A stretch of DNA of 45,993 nt, from the NCBI GenBank assembly GCA_947165295.1, contig CAMUZU010000017.1, positions 1-45,993 of the forward strand. The letters are read 5' to 3'. Below the pieces are notes generated by a model. That model was not told the DNA's origin and ran no database searches. It was given only the letters and a program-made list of their open reading frames with translations. Source of the DNA: an uncultured Selenomonadales bacterium (GTDB taxonomy: Bacteria > Bacillota > Negativicutes > Selenomonadales > Selenomonadaceae). The position numbers were made by a program, and so were the translations under genes. Every line of letters begins with the position of its first letter. Position 1 is the first letter of the stretch. Below, in pieces: positions 8,018 through 15,632 of this stretch.

Positions 8018-9922
8018 ATGTCAACGTTATCCGTCGCCTTGACGGGCAACCCGAATACCGGCAAGTCGACAATCTTCAACGAACTGACGGGCGCACGTCA
8101 AAAAATCGGCAACTGGCCGGGCGTCACCGTCGACAAAAAAGTCGGCATCATCGAACACAACGGGCGGAAAATTTCCGTCGTTGACCTGCCGGGCACTTAC
8201 TCGATTAACGCTCGTTCGCAGGAAGAGCAAGTCGTAAGCGATTATTTCAAGACCAACAAGCCCGACATTGTCGTCAACATAATCGACGCGTCGAACATTG
8301 CGCGCAATTTGTTTTTGACCGTTCAGCTCATGGAAAACGGAATTCCGCTGATTCTGAACCTGAACATGATGGACGAAGCGCAACGTCACGGCATCAAAAT
8401 CGACATGAAAAAGTTGGAAGACGCCTTCGGAATGCCCGTGACAAATACCGTCGGACGCAGCAACAAAAGCGTTCGCAAGCTGTTGGACGTGTTCACCAAC
8501 GCGGTTATGACGAATTACAAGCCGAGCGAACTTATCAACGAACACATTGAACGCGTGCACAACATTGAACGCAGCGGACTTTCGCCCGAAAAAATCGACG
8601 AAGAAATTATCGCCGCACGTTACGATCTCATCGATAAAATCATGTCGCAGGCGGTCACCGTGAGCGCGGCGGGCAAGACCTTGACGGACAAGCTTGACTC
8701 GTTCCTTGCAAACGGCGTGTCGTCGCTGGTGATTATGGTCGTCGCGTTCTACCTGATGTTTCAGATTTCGTTCAACTGGATTGGTCAACCGCTGGCGGAC
8801 ATTGTCGGCGAATTCTTCGACGAAACGCTTGTGCCGTGGGCGGCGGAGGCAATGGCAAATGCGGGCGTGGCGGACTGGATGCGGTCGCTTGTTTCGGACG
8901 GCATAATCGCGGGCGTCGGCGCGGTCGTCAACTTCGTGCCGCTGATTTTCACGCTGTTTATCATTTTGAGTTTCCTCGACGGCACGGGTTACATGGCTCG
9001 CGTCGCGTTCATAATGGATCCGATTATGCGTCGCGCAGGTTTGTCGGGCAAATCAATCATGCCGCTGATGATGGGCTTCGGTTGCGCCGTGCCCGCGATT
9101 ATGGCGAATCGCGCACTCGACACGCACAAGGACAGAATGATTTCAATCTTCGTGACGCCGTTTATCACCTGCAACGCGAAAGTTCCGATTATCGCGCTGT
9201 TCGCGGCGATGTTCTTCCCAGACAACGTCGCAAACGTCGTCTTCGCAATGTATTTCGTCGGCATTGTCACGGCGATTGTCATGGCGAAAGTTTTAAGCTC
9301 GACGATGTTCAAAGAGCAACAATCGACGTTCCTGCTTGAATTGCCGCCGTATCGCCTGCCCGACCCGAAAACCGTTCTGCTTGAAGCGTGGGACAAAGGC
9401 AAAGGTTACCTCATTAAAGCCGGCACGATTATTTTCGCAATGTCCGTGCTGATTTGGTTCCTCAGCAGTTTCAATTCCGACGGCATGACCGAAGACATGA
9501 ACGAAAGTTACCTTGCAAGTATCGGTTCGGCGACGTGCGTTATCTTCGCCCCGCAAGGTTTCGACACGTGGCAAGCGGGCGCGGCTGCCGTCACGGGTAT
9601 CCTTGCGAAAGAAGCCGTCGTTTCGACGATGGGCATTTTGTACGGCGTGGACGACGAACTTTCCACCGAAGACGAAGACGTTGCCGAATCCGCCGAAACG
9701 ATGATGGCAACGGGCATGGGCGCGGCGTTCACTCCGCTGACGGCGTTGGCGTTCATGGTGTTCAGCCTGCTGTATTCGCCGTGCATGACCGCACTCGGCA
9801 CCGTCAAAAAAGAAGCGCAAGGCCTTAAGTGGATGGCGTTCGTCTTCCTGTACACGACGGCCGTCGCGTGGGTGATTTCGCTGGTCGTTTATCAAGTCGG
9901 CAAACTTTTGGGCTTCGAATAA
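8018..9922 (+). CDS. feoB: Ferrous iron transporter FeoB
   Basis: Inner-membrane Fe(II) transporter with an N-terminal GTPase. G1 is GNPNTGKS (residues 10-17), G2 lies around GVTV at 35-38, G3 is DLPGTYS (56-62) and G4 is NMMD (116-119), followed by the helical GDI-like region to about 230. The transmembrane part has the two Gate domains with GFGCAVPAIMANR, including the conserved cysteine. The 634-residue length is at the short end of the family. ATG at 8018 follows GCGAGGTG at seven bases; a GTG at 8009 is less likely because it falls inside that site. A Cys-rich FeoB-associated segment is encoded elsewhere, at 11415. Confidence 0.95.
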   Translation: MSTLSVALTGNPNTGKSTIFNELTGARQKIGNWPGVTVDKKVGIIEHNGRKISVVDLPGTYSINARSQEEQVVSDYFKTNKPDIVVNIIDASNIARNLFLTVQLMENGIPLILNLNMMDEAQRHGIKIDMKKLEDAFGMPVTNTVGRSNKSVRKLLDVFTNAVMTNYKPSELINEHIERVHNIERSGLSPEKIDEEIIAARYDLIDKIMSQAVTVSAAGKTLTDKLDSFLANGVSSLVIMVVAFYLMFQISFNWIGQPLADIVGEFFDETLVPWAAEAMANAGVADWMRSLVSDGIIAGVGAVVNFVPLIFTLFIILSFLDGTGYMARVAFIMDPIMRRAGLSGKSIMPLMMGFGCAVPAIMANRALDTHKDRMISIFVTPFITCNAKVPIIALFAAMFFPDNVANVVFAMYFVGIVTAIVMAKVLSSTMFKEQQSTFLLELPPYRLPDPKTVLLEAWDKGKGYLIKAGTIIFAMSVLIWFLSSFNSDGMTEDMNESYLASIGSATCVIFAPQGFDTWQAGAAAVTGILAKEAVVSTMGILYGVDDELSTEDEDVAESAETMMATGMGAAFTPLTALAFMVFSLLYSPCMTALGTVKKEAQGLKWMAFVFLYTTAVAWVISLVVYQVGKLLGFE

Positions 9923-9932
9923 GTCTTACCGA

Positions 9933-9982
9933 TAAAAAAAATCCCCGATGGTCTGCCGACTGTCGGGGATTAAAAATTTTTG
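9933..9982. terminator. Bidirectional terminator between feoB and the VOC gene
   Basis: ATCCCCGA and TCGGGGAT pair (8 bp, plus inner GGTC/GAC pairing). An A8 run precedes it and a T-rich stretch follows, so it serves both convergent genes. Confidence 0.8.
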
Positions 9983-9990
9983 CGAAAGTT

Positions 9991-10395
9991 TTAGTCGCGT
10001 TGTCCGGGGTTGCCCGCGATAAGTTCAATCTCGTTGCCTTCGGGGTCGAGTACGACGCTCTCGTAATAGCCGTCGCCCGTCGTCCTTGCGCCGCTCACGA
10101 CGATAACGCCGTCGGCCGCCATTTTCTTCGTCATGTCGTCAACGTCTTTGCGGTCGCCGACTTCAAGCGCAATGTGATGATAGCCGGAGCGATATTTGGG
10201 CTTTTCGGCGTCGACCATGCTTGTGCGCGACATAATCTCAAGGCGCGAGCCGCTGTCGAATTTGAGGAAGTAGTTGCTGAAGTCGTTGCGGAAATTGCTG
10301 TACTTGGAGCCTGCCGTTGCGCCGAAATATTTCACGAAGAAATTTTTTTCGGCCTCCAAATCGTTAACGTAGATTGCCACGTGCTCAATGTTCAT
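9991..10395 (-). CDS. VOC superfamily (glyoxalase/dioxygenase-like) protein
   Basis: A 134-residue metal-dependent beta-alpha-beta-beta-beta protein. The first half opens with IEHVAIYVNDLEAEKNFFVKYFG (shown here as HVAIYVNDLEAEKNFF), the usual VOC start with a metal-ligand His at 5. The second half has YHHIALEVGDRKDVD with another His, and VVLDPEGNEIELI with the C-terminal metal Glu. This matches glyoxalase I-like/lactoylglutathione-lyase family proteins, but the substrate is not deducible. It is transcribed divergently from the AraC-type regulator at 10521, which could control it. Confidence 0.85.
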   Translation of the reverse strand: MNIEHVAIYVNDLEAEKNFFVKYFGATAGSKYSNFRNDFSNYFLKFDSGSRLEIMSRTSMVDAEKPKYRSGYHHIALEVGDRKDVDDMTKKMAADGVIVVSGARTTGDGYYESVVLDPEGNEIELIAGNPGQRD

Positions 10396-10420
10396 TTAAA
10401 TCGCCCTCCTGATTTACTTG

Positions 10421-10449
10421 TTGAAGGTGTTTCCTTTTGATAGGATAAT
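10421..10449 (+). promoter_or_regulatory. Candidate promoter of the AraC-type regulator
   Basis: TTGAAG (10421-10426), 17-base spacer, GATAAT (10444-10449). An imperfectly conserved but well-spaced pair, about 65 bases before the start codon. Confidence 0.4.
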
Positions 10450-10472
10450 ACCGCAAAGATTTTTCGGGCGTT

Positions 10473-10488
10473 ACGAAAATTGTTTCGT
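10473..10488. promoter_or_regulatory. Inverted repeat, possible operator
   Basis: ACGAAA-ATTG-TTTCGT, a perfect 6-bp inverted repeat in the divergent region between the VOC gene and the AraC-type gene. It lies just downstream of the candidate promoter. The role is inferred only from its position. Confidence 0.3.
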
Positions 10489-10520
10489 GCGTCGAAGTAA
10501 ATTTATCAACAGGGGATAGT

Positions 10521-11414
10521 ATGATGTATCAATCTATTTTGAACGTGAACACGGACGACGACGGGCAAGAAATTCGAGTGCACGGGACGTTCGCTTACCC
10601 CGTCGCCTGTTATTTTGACGACATGAGCCGCGCAAAAATCATTTCGCATTGGCACGCGGAACTTGAATTGATTTTCGTGACGCAAGGCGAAGTTCTCGTC
10701 GGCGCGGGACAGACCGAAAAAATTTTGCACGCGGGCGACGCTTGCTTCATTAACGCGAATGTCCTGCATGACGTGCGGCAAGTCAAGAGTCGGGCGGGCG
10801 TCCTCAAGTCGATTGTTTTTCACCCGCGCTTCATCGGCACACGCGAAGACATCTTTTGGATAAAATTTCTTCGGCCGCTGATTGACGACAAGCGCAAGGA
10901 ATTTATTTTCTTCGACGCGCAACGGGATTCGCAAATTGTTTCGCAGACGGCGGCGGCGTGGGCGGCTCAGGCGGAAGAATTGCGCGGCTTTGAATTCGAC
11001 GTGCGAAATTTTTTGTCGCAGGTCGTGCGCGAAATTTCGTCGGGCGGTCGCGGGAAAATTTATTCGCCGACACCCGCACAACTGCGCGACACCGAACGCG
11101 TCAAGCTGATGATAACGTTCATCGAAAAAAATTACGCCGAAGACATAAAGCTTGAGCAAATCGCGGCGGCGGCGTTTATCAGTGGAATTGAGGCTAATCG
11201 TTGCTTCAAACGGACGACGGGCTTGCCTCCGAAACAATTTTTGATTAAGTACCGAATTCTTTTGGCGGCGGAAAGATTGCGTTCGACGCAACAGAGTATT
11301 TCGGATGTCGCGGCAGGTTGCGGCTTCCTTGACATGAGTTATTTCGCAAAATCTTTTCGGGACGTGTTCAAGACGACACCGACCGATTACAGAAAAAATT
11401 TGGAGATGATTTAA
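10521..11414 (+). CDS. AraC-family transcriptional regulator with cupin sensor domain
   Basis: DNA-binding regulator of 297 residues. The N-terminal cupin (about 25-100) is recognisable by ISHWHAELELIFVTQGE and LHAGDACFINANVLHDV, typical of small-molecule-binding AraC proteins. The C-terminal double helix-turn-helix (about 195-297) carries DIKLEQIAAAAFISG, then FKRTTGLPPKQFLIKYR and the hallmark ISDVAAGCGFLDMSYFAKSF. The ligand is unknown. The next gene starts at the very next base after the stop, so they are co-transcribed, and the VOC gene is divergent. Either neighbour may be a target. Confidence 0.9.
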   Translation: MMYQSILNVNTDDDGQEIRVHGTFAYPVACYFDDMSRAKIISHWHAELELIFVTQGEVLVGAGQTEKILHAGDACFINANVLHDVRQVKSRAGVLKSIVFHPRFIGTREDIFWIKFLRPLIDDKRKEFIFFDAQRDSQIVSQTAAAWAAQAEELRGFEFDVRNFLSQVVREISSGGRGKIYSPTPAQLRDTERVKLMITFIEKNYAEDIKLEQIAAAAFISGIEANRCFKRTTGLPPKQFLIKYRILLAAERLRSTQQSISDVAAGCGFLDMSYFAKSFRDVFKTTPTDYRKNLEMI

Positions 11415-11828
11415 TTGACAGCGACAATCGTTCTGGGCGTGGTGATTGCGGCGGCGTTCGTTTTCGGCGTGCGCACGGCTTACAAAAGTTTCTTCAAAGG
11501 CGAGGCGGCCTGCTGTTCCGAAGACGGCTGTTCAAGTTGCGGCGGCTCCTGCGCAATGAAAAACGCGCTTGACCAAAGTTATCGTGCCCGCGTCGAGAAG
11601 ATCGAAAAGTTTCCGATTCACCGCACGATTGACGTTGACGGCATGACTTGCGAAAAATGTATCGTCAACGTGATTCGCGCACTTGAGAAAGTCGACGGCG
11701 TGACGATTGCGGCGGCAAGTCTTGAAAAACAATCCGCGCAAGTCGGCATGAAGTCGAATGTTCCCGACGACGTTTTACGTGACGCGATTAATCGGGCGGG
11801 TTACACGGCGGGCGCAATTACCGCATAA
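11415..11828 (+). CDS. FeoB-associated-type Cys-rich membrane segment fused to an HMA metal-binding domain
   Basis: A 137-residue fusion. Residues 3-20 form a transmembrane helix; 33-46 is a cysteine cluster (ACCSEDGCSSCGGSC) of the kind seen in the short FeoB-associated Cys-rich membrane proteins; and 66-137 is a heavy-metal-associated ferredoxin-like domain with GMTCEKC (C79, C82). Such domains bind Cu(I) or similar soft metals. TTG start directly after the AraC stop, with GGAGATG about eight bases upstream. It may buffer or relay metal at the membrane. The combination of the two modules in one protein is unusual. Confidence 0.75.
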   Translation: MTATIVLGVVIAAAFVFGVRTAYKSFFKGEAACCSEDGCSSCGGSCAMKNALDQSYRARVEKIEKFPIHRTIDVDGMTCEKCIVNVIRALEKVDGVTIAAASLEKQSAQVGMKSNVPDDVLRDAINRAGYTAGAITA

Positions 11829-11841
11829 CATTTTCGCAAAC

Positions 11842-11882
11842 AAAAATCCCCGGCAGTCTTCGTGACCGTCGGGGAATTTTTT
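11842..11882. terminator. Bidirectional terminator (GGCAGTCTTCGTGACCGTC type)
   Basis: CCCCGGCAGTC...GACCGTCGGGG hairpin with A5 before and T6 after. The core matches the terminator at 19468-19507 base for base over about 25 positions. The T-run overlaps the stop codon of the convergent M23 gene. Confidence 0.8.
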
Positions 11883-12324
11883 ATTGGTACAGCGTCAGCG
11901 GGTCGACGTATTGATAACCTTGCCCGACGCGCACGATGTATTCCAAATGCAGGTGCGGCCCCGTCGAGTAGCCCGTTGAGCCGACTTGAGCGATGACTTG
12001 CCCGCGAGCGACGCTTTGTCCCGCCGCGACGTGCAAAACACTGCAGTGAGCGTAGCGCGTGTAAGCGTCAATCGCCGCGTGGTACAGCAAAACCTGGTTG
12101 CCGTAGCCGTCGCCGAAATCGCCCGCCGCGACAACCACGCCGTCGAACAGCGCGCCGACATACGAGCCGTATTCGTAGCCGAGATCAACGCCCGCATGAA
12201 ATTTCCATTCACCCGAAATCGGATGAATTCGCCAACCGAAAGGCGACGTCACGGGGAAATATACGGCTTCGACGTTCGCACAAATTATCAGCAGAGCGCA
12301 AACCGTCACGAGAAATTTTTTCAC
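11881..12324 (-). CDS. Exported M23-family (LytM) peptidase
   Basis: Zinc metallopeptidase domain that cleaves peptide cross-links in peptidoglycan, or acts as a LytM regulator. A signal peptide (residues 1-20, ending VEA) leads directly into the catalytic core: SPFGWRIHP, H43-x3-D47 (HAGVDLG), H93 (YAHC) and HLH with H124/H126 (GPHLHLEY). All four zinc/catalytic positions are present, so activity is expected. At 147 residues it is the bare domain, without LysM or coiled-coil regions. GTG start overlaps the ribD stop by four bases, with GAGGTG upstream. Confidence 0.9.
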   Translation of the reverse strand: MKKFLVTVCALLIICANVEAVYFPVTSPFGWRIHPISGEWKFHAGVDLGYEYGSYVGALFDGVVVAAGDFGDGYGNQVLLYHAAIDAYTRYAHCSVLHVAAGQSVARGQVIAQVGSTGYSTGPHLHLEYIVRVGQGYQYVDPLTLYQ

Positions 12325-13415
12325 GGTGACACACCTCGAACGTAACCGCTCAACAGAAAGTCCGCGCCGAGTTGTTGCACGGTGAAATTTTCAAGTTCGA
12401 CGGCGTCCGACAAGTTGACGAAACCTGCGCCCGCGACGGCAGTCAACGCTTGCGAGCCGCCGAGAATTTTTGGCGCGACGAACGCAAGAACTTTGTCGAC
12501 GAGCCCGGCTTCAAGCATTGCGAAATGAATTGTTGCGCCGCCTTCGACCAAGACCGAAGTAATTTCGCGTGCGGCAAGTTCGCTCATTAAAGTTCGCAAG
12601 TCAACGCGCTCTCCGTCGCCCGCCGTGACAATTTCGACGCCGAGACTTTCAAGCGCGGAAACTTTTTCGGGCGGAGCATTCGACGTGACCGCAACAATCG
12701 TTCGCGCAGATTTATCCGTGACAACTTGAGCGTCCAGCGGAATTCTGGCGTTGCTGTCGACAATGACGCGCACGGGATTTTTGCCGTCGACAAGCCGCGT
12801 CGTCAAGCGTGGGTTGTCCGCAAGTACCGTGCCGATACCGACTAAAATTGCGTCGTTGATGTCGCGCAGTCCGTGTGAAAACTTCCGTGACTCTTCGCAG
12901 GAAATCCACTGCGATTGACCGCCGACCGTCGCGATTTTCCCGTCAAGCGAACAGGCGAATTTCAGCGTGACGAACGGCAACTTTCGCGTGACCCACTTGA
13001 TGAACGCTTCGTTGAGCCTGCGCGCTTCGTCTTCAAGCAAACCGACTTCGACTTCAATGCCCGCCGAACGCAAAATTTCAAAGCCGCGACCCGCGACTTT
13101 CGGATTCGGGTCACTCATTGCGGCGACGACTTTTTTTATGCCCGCGTCGACAATCGCAAGCGCACAAGGCGGCGTCCGACCGAAATGCGAACACGGTTCG
13201 AGCGTCACGTAAAGAGTTGAGCCCCGTGAAAGTTCGCCCGCCATGTTCAGCGCGTGAATTTCGGCGTGAGGCGTGCCCGCCCGTCGATGCCAACCTTGTG
13301 CGACGATTTTTCCGTCACGCACGACTACGGCTCCGACCAGCGGATTCGGCGACGTGCAACCTTTGGCGTGTCGAGCGATTCGCAACGCTTCACGCATGAA
13401 AAATTCTTCCGTCAA
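12321..13415 (-). CDS. ribD: Bifunctional riboflavin biosynthesis deaminase/reductase RibD
   Basis: Catalyses deamination and then side-chain reduction of the pyrimidine intermediate in riboflavin synthesis. The N-terminal cytidine-deaminase-like zinc domain has HAE (H50, E52) and PCSHFGRTPPC (C75, C84); the reductase domain (about 140-364) shows VTLKFACSLDGKIA and the LVEGGATIHF substrate loop. Start is taken as the TTG at 13415, six bases after GGAGGCG; an upstream TTG at 13430 overlaps that site and is less likely. The other rib genes are not here, and no FMN riboswitch precedes it. It lies between an EamA transporter and an M23 peptidase with overlapping ends. Confidence 0.93.
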   Translation of the reverse strand: MTEEFFMREALRIARHAKGCTSPNPLVGAVVVRDGKIVAQGWHRRAGTPHAEIHALNMAGELSRGSTLYVTLEPCSHFGRTPPCALAIVDAGIKKVVAAMSDPNPKVAGRGFEILRSAGIEVEVGLLEDEARRLNEAFIKWVTRKLPFVTLKFACSLDGKIATVGGQSQWISCEESRKFSHGLRDINDAILVGIGTVLADNPRLTTRLVDGKNPVRVIVDSNARIPLDAQVVTDKSARTIVAVTSNAPPEKVSALESLGVEIVTAGDGERVDLRTLMSELAAREITSVLVEGGATIHFAMLEAGLVDKVLAFVAPKILGGSQALTAVAGAGFVNLSDAVELENFTVQQLGADFLLSGYVRGVSP

Positions 13416-13430
13416 AATTTTCGCCTCCAA

Positions 13431-14273
13431 TCAGCGACGTTTCATGTTCGCGACCAAAATTATTCCCGCGAAGATTAACGCAATTCCCAAGACGATGTGC
13501 GCGGTGAACGGTTCGCCCAAAAATATCACGCCGCCGAGGACGCCGACTGCCGGTGCGACCAAAGTTGCGACCGACGCCGTGCCCGCCTGCAGGTGAGTCA
13601 AGACGACGTTCCACAGCAAGAACGCCAACGCCGACGCCAACGCGCCGTTGTAGATGATGCACAAAATCGCGGGTAAACACCAGTTGATTTCGCCTTGCGG
13701 GAACAGCGACGAATAAATCACCAGTGCCACCGCGCCGAAGACCATTTGCCACGTCGTCAGCTGAATCATGTCGCATTTGCTCAGCCGCAACTTGACGAAG
13801 ATGTTCGAGAACGCCAACGCGACCGCGCCCGCAAGTATCACGAACGCCGCAGTCAAATCTTCGACGCCCTGCAAGCCCATCAACACGTACAGCCCGACGA
13901 CCGCGACGATTAATCCGACGACCTTTCGACGCGTCAACTTTTCGTCAAGCGCGAAGTGTGCAAGAATCGCCGTCCAAAGCGGTGCCGTGTAATTCAGCAC
14001 AGCCGCCATGCCCGCGCCGATTGACATCATGCCGACCTGCGCGGCGACGTTGTTAATCGTCAACTGCAGGACGCCCGTCAAAATTATCCACGGCAGAAAT
14101 TTCGCGTCGGGCAACGGAATTTTTCGCCACAGTGCGACGGCAAGCAAAATCAGCGCGCCCGAGGCGAAACGCCACGTCACGAACAAAATCGGCGGGAAGT
14201 AAGTGTTCGCGGTTTTCATGACGACCCAGTTCAAGCCCCAGATTAACCAAATTGCAACGAGTGCGCGGAGCAT
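13431..14273 (-). CDS. EamA/DMT-family transporter
   Basis: Inner-membrane drug/metabolite transporter of 280 residues with the ten-helix, two-EamA-repeat layout. The start LRALVAIWLIWGLNWVVMKT is the usual first helix; the second repeat begins near residue 145 (LAFSNIFVKLR). FLGEPFTAHIVLGIALIFAGI is the conserved last hairpin, with the EP motif. Substrates vary across the family (metabolites, amino acids, purines) and cannot be assigned. It is first in a three-gene minus-strand operon with ribD and an M23 peptidase; a role in flavin export is possible but is only suggested by position. Confidence 0.88.
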   Translation of the reverse strand: MLRALVAIWLIWGLNWVVMKTANTYFPPILFVTWRFASGALILLAVALWRKIPLPDAKFLPWIILTGVLQLTINNVAAQVGMMSIGAGMAAVLNYTAPLWTAILAHFALDEKLTRRKVVGLIVAVVGLYVLMGLQGVEDLTAAFVILAGAVALAFSNIFVKLRLSKCDMIQLTTWQMVFGAVALVIYSSLFPQGEINWCLPAILCIIYNGALASALAFLLWNVVLTHLQAGTASVATLVAPAVGVLGGVIFLGEPFTAHIVLGIALIFAGIILVANMKRR

Positions 14274-14361
14274 TCAATCACGACCTTGTAAAAATTCTTC
14301 GGCAAGCTTACGGCAAATTCGCGGCCGTGTCAAAAAGTTTTCGTCGGCGAACGCAAAAATC

Positions 14362-14390
14362 TTGCAACGCGTCATGAAATTTGTTAAAGT
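14362..14390 (+). promoter_or_regulatory. Promoter of the partner-switch operon
   Basis: TTGCAA (14362-14367), 17-base spacer, TAAAGT (14385-14390), followed by AAAGGAGG at 14401-14408, nine bases before the first start codon. Confidence 0.6.
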
Positions 14391-14417
14391 TGCCCGCGAC
14401 AAAGGAGGCGTTTTATC

Positions 14418-15620
14418 TTGAAGTTTGAAAGCAGCAACAGCGTCTTGACCGTCTACTTGGAAGGCGATCTGGACGCACAAAACGCAAGTTCGGTTCAAGC
14501 AGAAATTGAGGCGGCGCAAAAAGCTCACCCCGGCGACAACATTTTGTTCGACGCGGAAAATCTTCGTTACATTTCCAGCGCGGGACTTCGCGTCTTGCTC
14601 AAATTCGTTCGTGCCGCCAAAGGCAAGGAAGTTGTCATCCAAAATGTTTCCCGCGACGTGTACGACGTGCTTGAACTTACGCGTTTCGTCGACCTCATGA
14701 CCGTAAAAAAAAAATTGCGTGAAATAAGCATCGACGGTTGCGAAGTCATCGGCAAAGGCCGCAGCAGTTCCGTTTACCGCACAGACCCCGAAACGATCGT
14801 CAAGCTTTACACCGACGGCGTTCCGCTCGAAAAAATCGAACAGGAAATTGACCTTGCGAAAAAAGCTTTCGTCGTCGGAATTCCCACGGCGATTTCGTAT
14901 GACCTCGTGCGTTGCGGCGACGTTTACGGCGTTGTCTTTGAAATGATTGCTCACGCAGACACTGTCGGTCGCACAATCACCGCGCACCCCGACCAATTCG
15001 ACGAGATTACGGAAAAATTCGTTGCGACGTACAAAATCATTCACTCGACCGACATAAAAGAATTCGGCGGCTTCCAATCGCTCAAAGAAACTTGGCACAA
15101 ATGGGCGGACGGCATGTCGACGGCTTTCACGGCGGACGAAACGGCTTTGCTTCACAAGATGATTGACGTTATCCCCGAACGCTCGACAATGGTTCACTGC
15201 GACTTTCACGCGGGCAACGTCATGTATCAGGAAGGTCAAATCGTCGTCATTGACATGGCGGACATCGGCTACGGTCACCCGATTTTCGACTTGGCGGGCA
15301 ATGCTTTCCACGCAAGATACAGCGGTTCGGCGACGCGCCAAAAAGTTCACGGCATGACGCAGGAAAACATGTTGCGCTTCTGGGACAAGCTGTTGACGAC
15401 CTACTTCAACATCAAAGACGACGAAACACTTGCCAAAGTCAAAGAAATGTGCGACGCTTTCGGACTGCTTCGCGGCGCGCTGTTCCCAATGAAACACCGT
15501 CAAATTGCGCCCGAATTGAAGGCTTTCCACGTCGAAGAAACGCGCAAGAATCTTTTCCCGCGCATTGATTGGGCACTTGCCGAGGCAGCTCGTCTCGACG
15601 AATATTTTGCCAAAGTTTAA
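14418..15620 (+). CDS. STAS domain fused to an aminoglycoside-phosphotransferase-like kinase
   Basis: A 400-residue fusion. Residues 1-98 form a STAS (anti-sigma-factor antagonist) domain; YISSAGLRVLL at 51-61 is the conserved phospho-acceptor loop, with S53/S54 near the site modified in SpoIIAA and RsbV. Residues 104-400 form an APH-type small-molecule kinase: glycine-rich GKGRSSSVYR (112-121), ATP lysine K129, catalytic HCDFHAGN (H260, D262, N267) and metal aspartates D279/D282 (VIDMADIG). I take it to resemble the TIGR02172 paralogous family. TTG start follows AAAGGAGG. It is first in an operon with a HATPase-like/SDF fusion and a PP2C phosphatase. The kinase substrate is unknown; a protein substrate is possible. 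Confidence 0.85.
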   Translation: MKFESSNSVLTVYLEGDLDAQNASSVQAEIEAAQKAHPGDNILFDAENLRYISSAGLRVLLKFVRAAKGKEVVIQNVSRDVYDVLELTRFVDLMTVKKKLREISIDGCEVIGKGRSSSVYRTDPETIVKLYTDGVPLEKIEQEIDLAKKAFVVGIPTAISYDLVRCGDVYGVVFEMIAHADTVGRTITAHPDQFDEITEKFVATYKIIHSTDIKEFGGFQSLKETWHKWADGMSTAFTADETALLHKMIDVIPERSTMVHCDFHAGNVMYQEGQIVVIDMADIGYGHPIFDLAGNAFHARYSGSATRQKVHGMTQENMLRFWDKLLTTYFNIKDDETLAKVKEMCDAFGLLRGALFPMKHRQIAPELKAFHVEETRKNLFPRIDWALAEAARLDEYFAKV

Positions 15621-15632
15621 GGAGGTTTCAAC

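Noticed and set aside
10396-10520. Riboswitch or large regulatory RNA between the VOC and AraC genes
   Set aside because: Only a short inverted repeat and a plausible promoter are visible; no conserved aptamer-like features.
13416-13430. FMN riboswitch upstream of ribD
   Set aside because: ribD starts inside the end of the EamA gene region with no leader, so there is no room.
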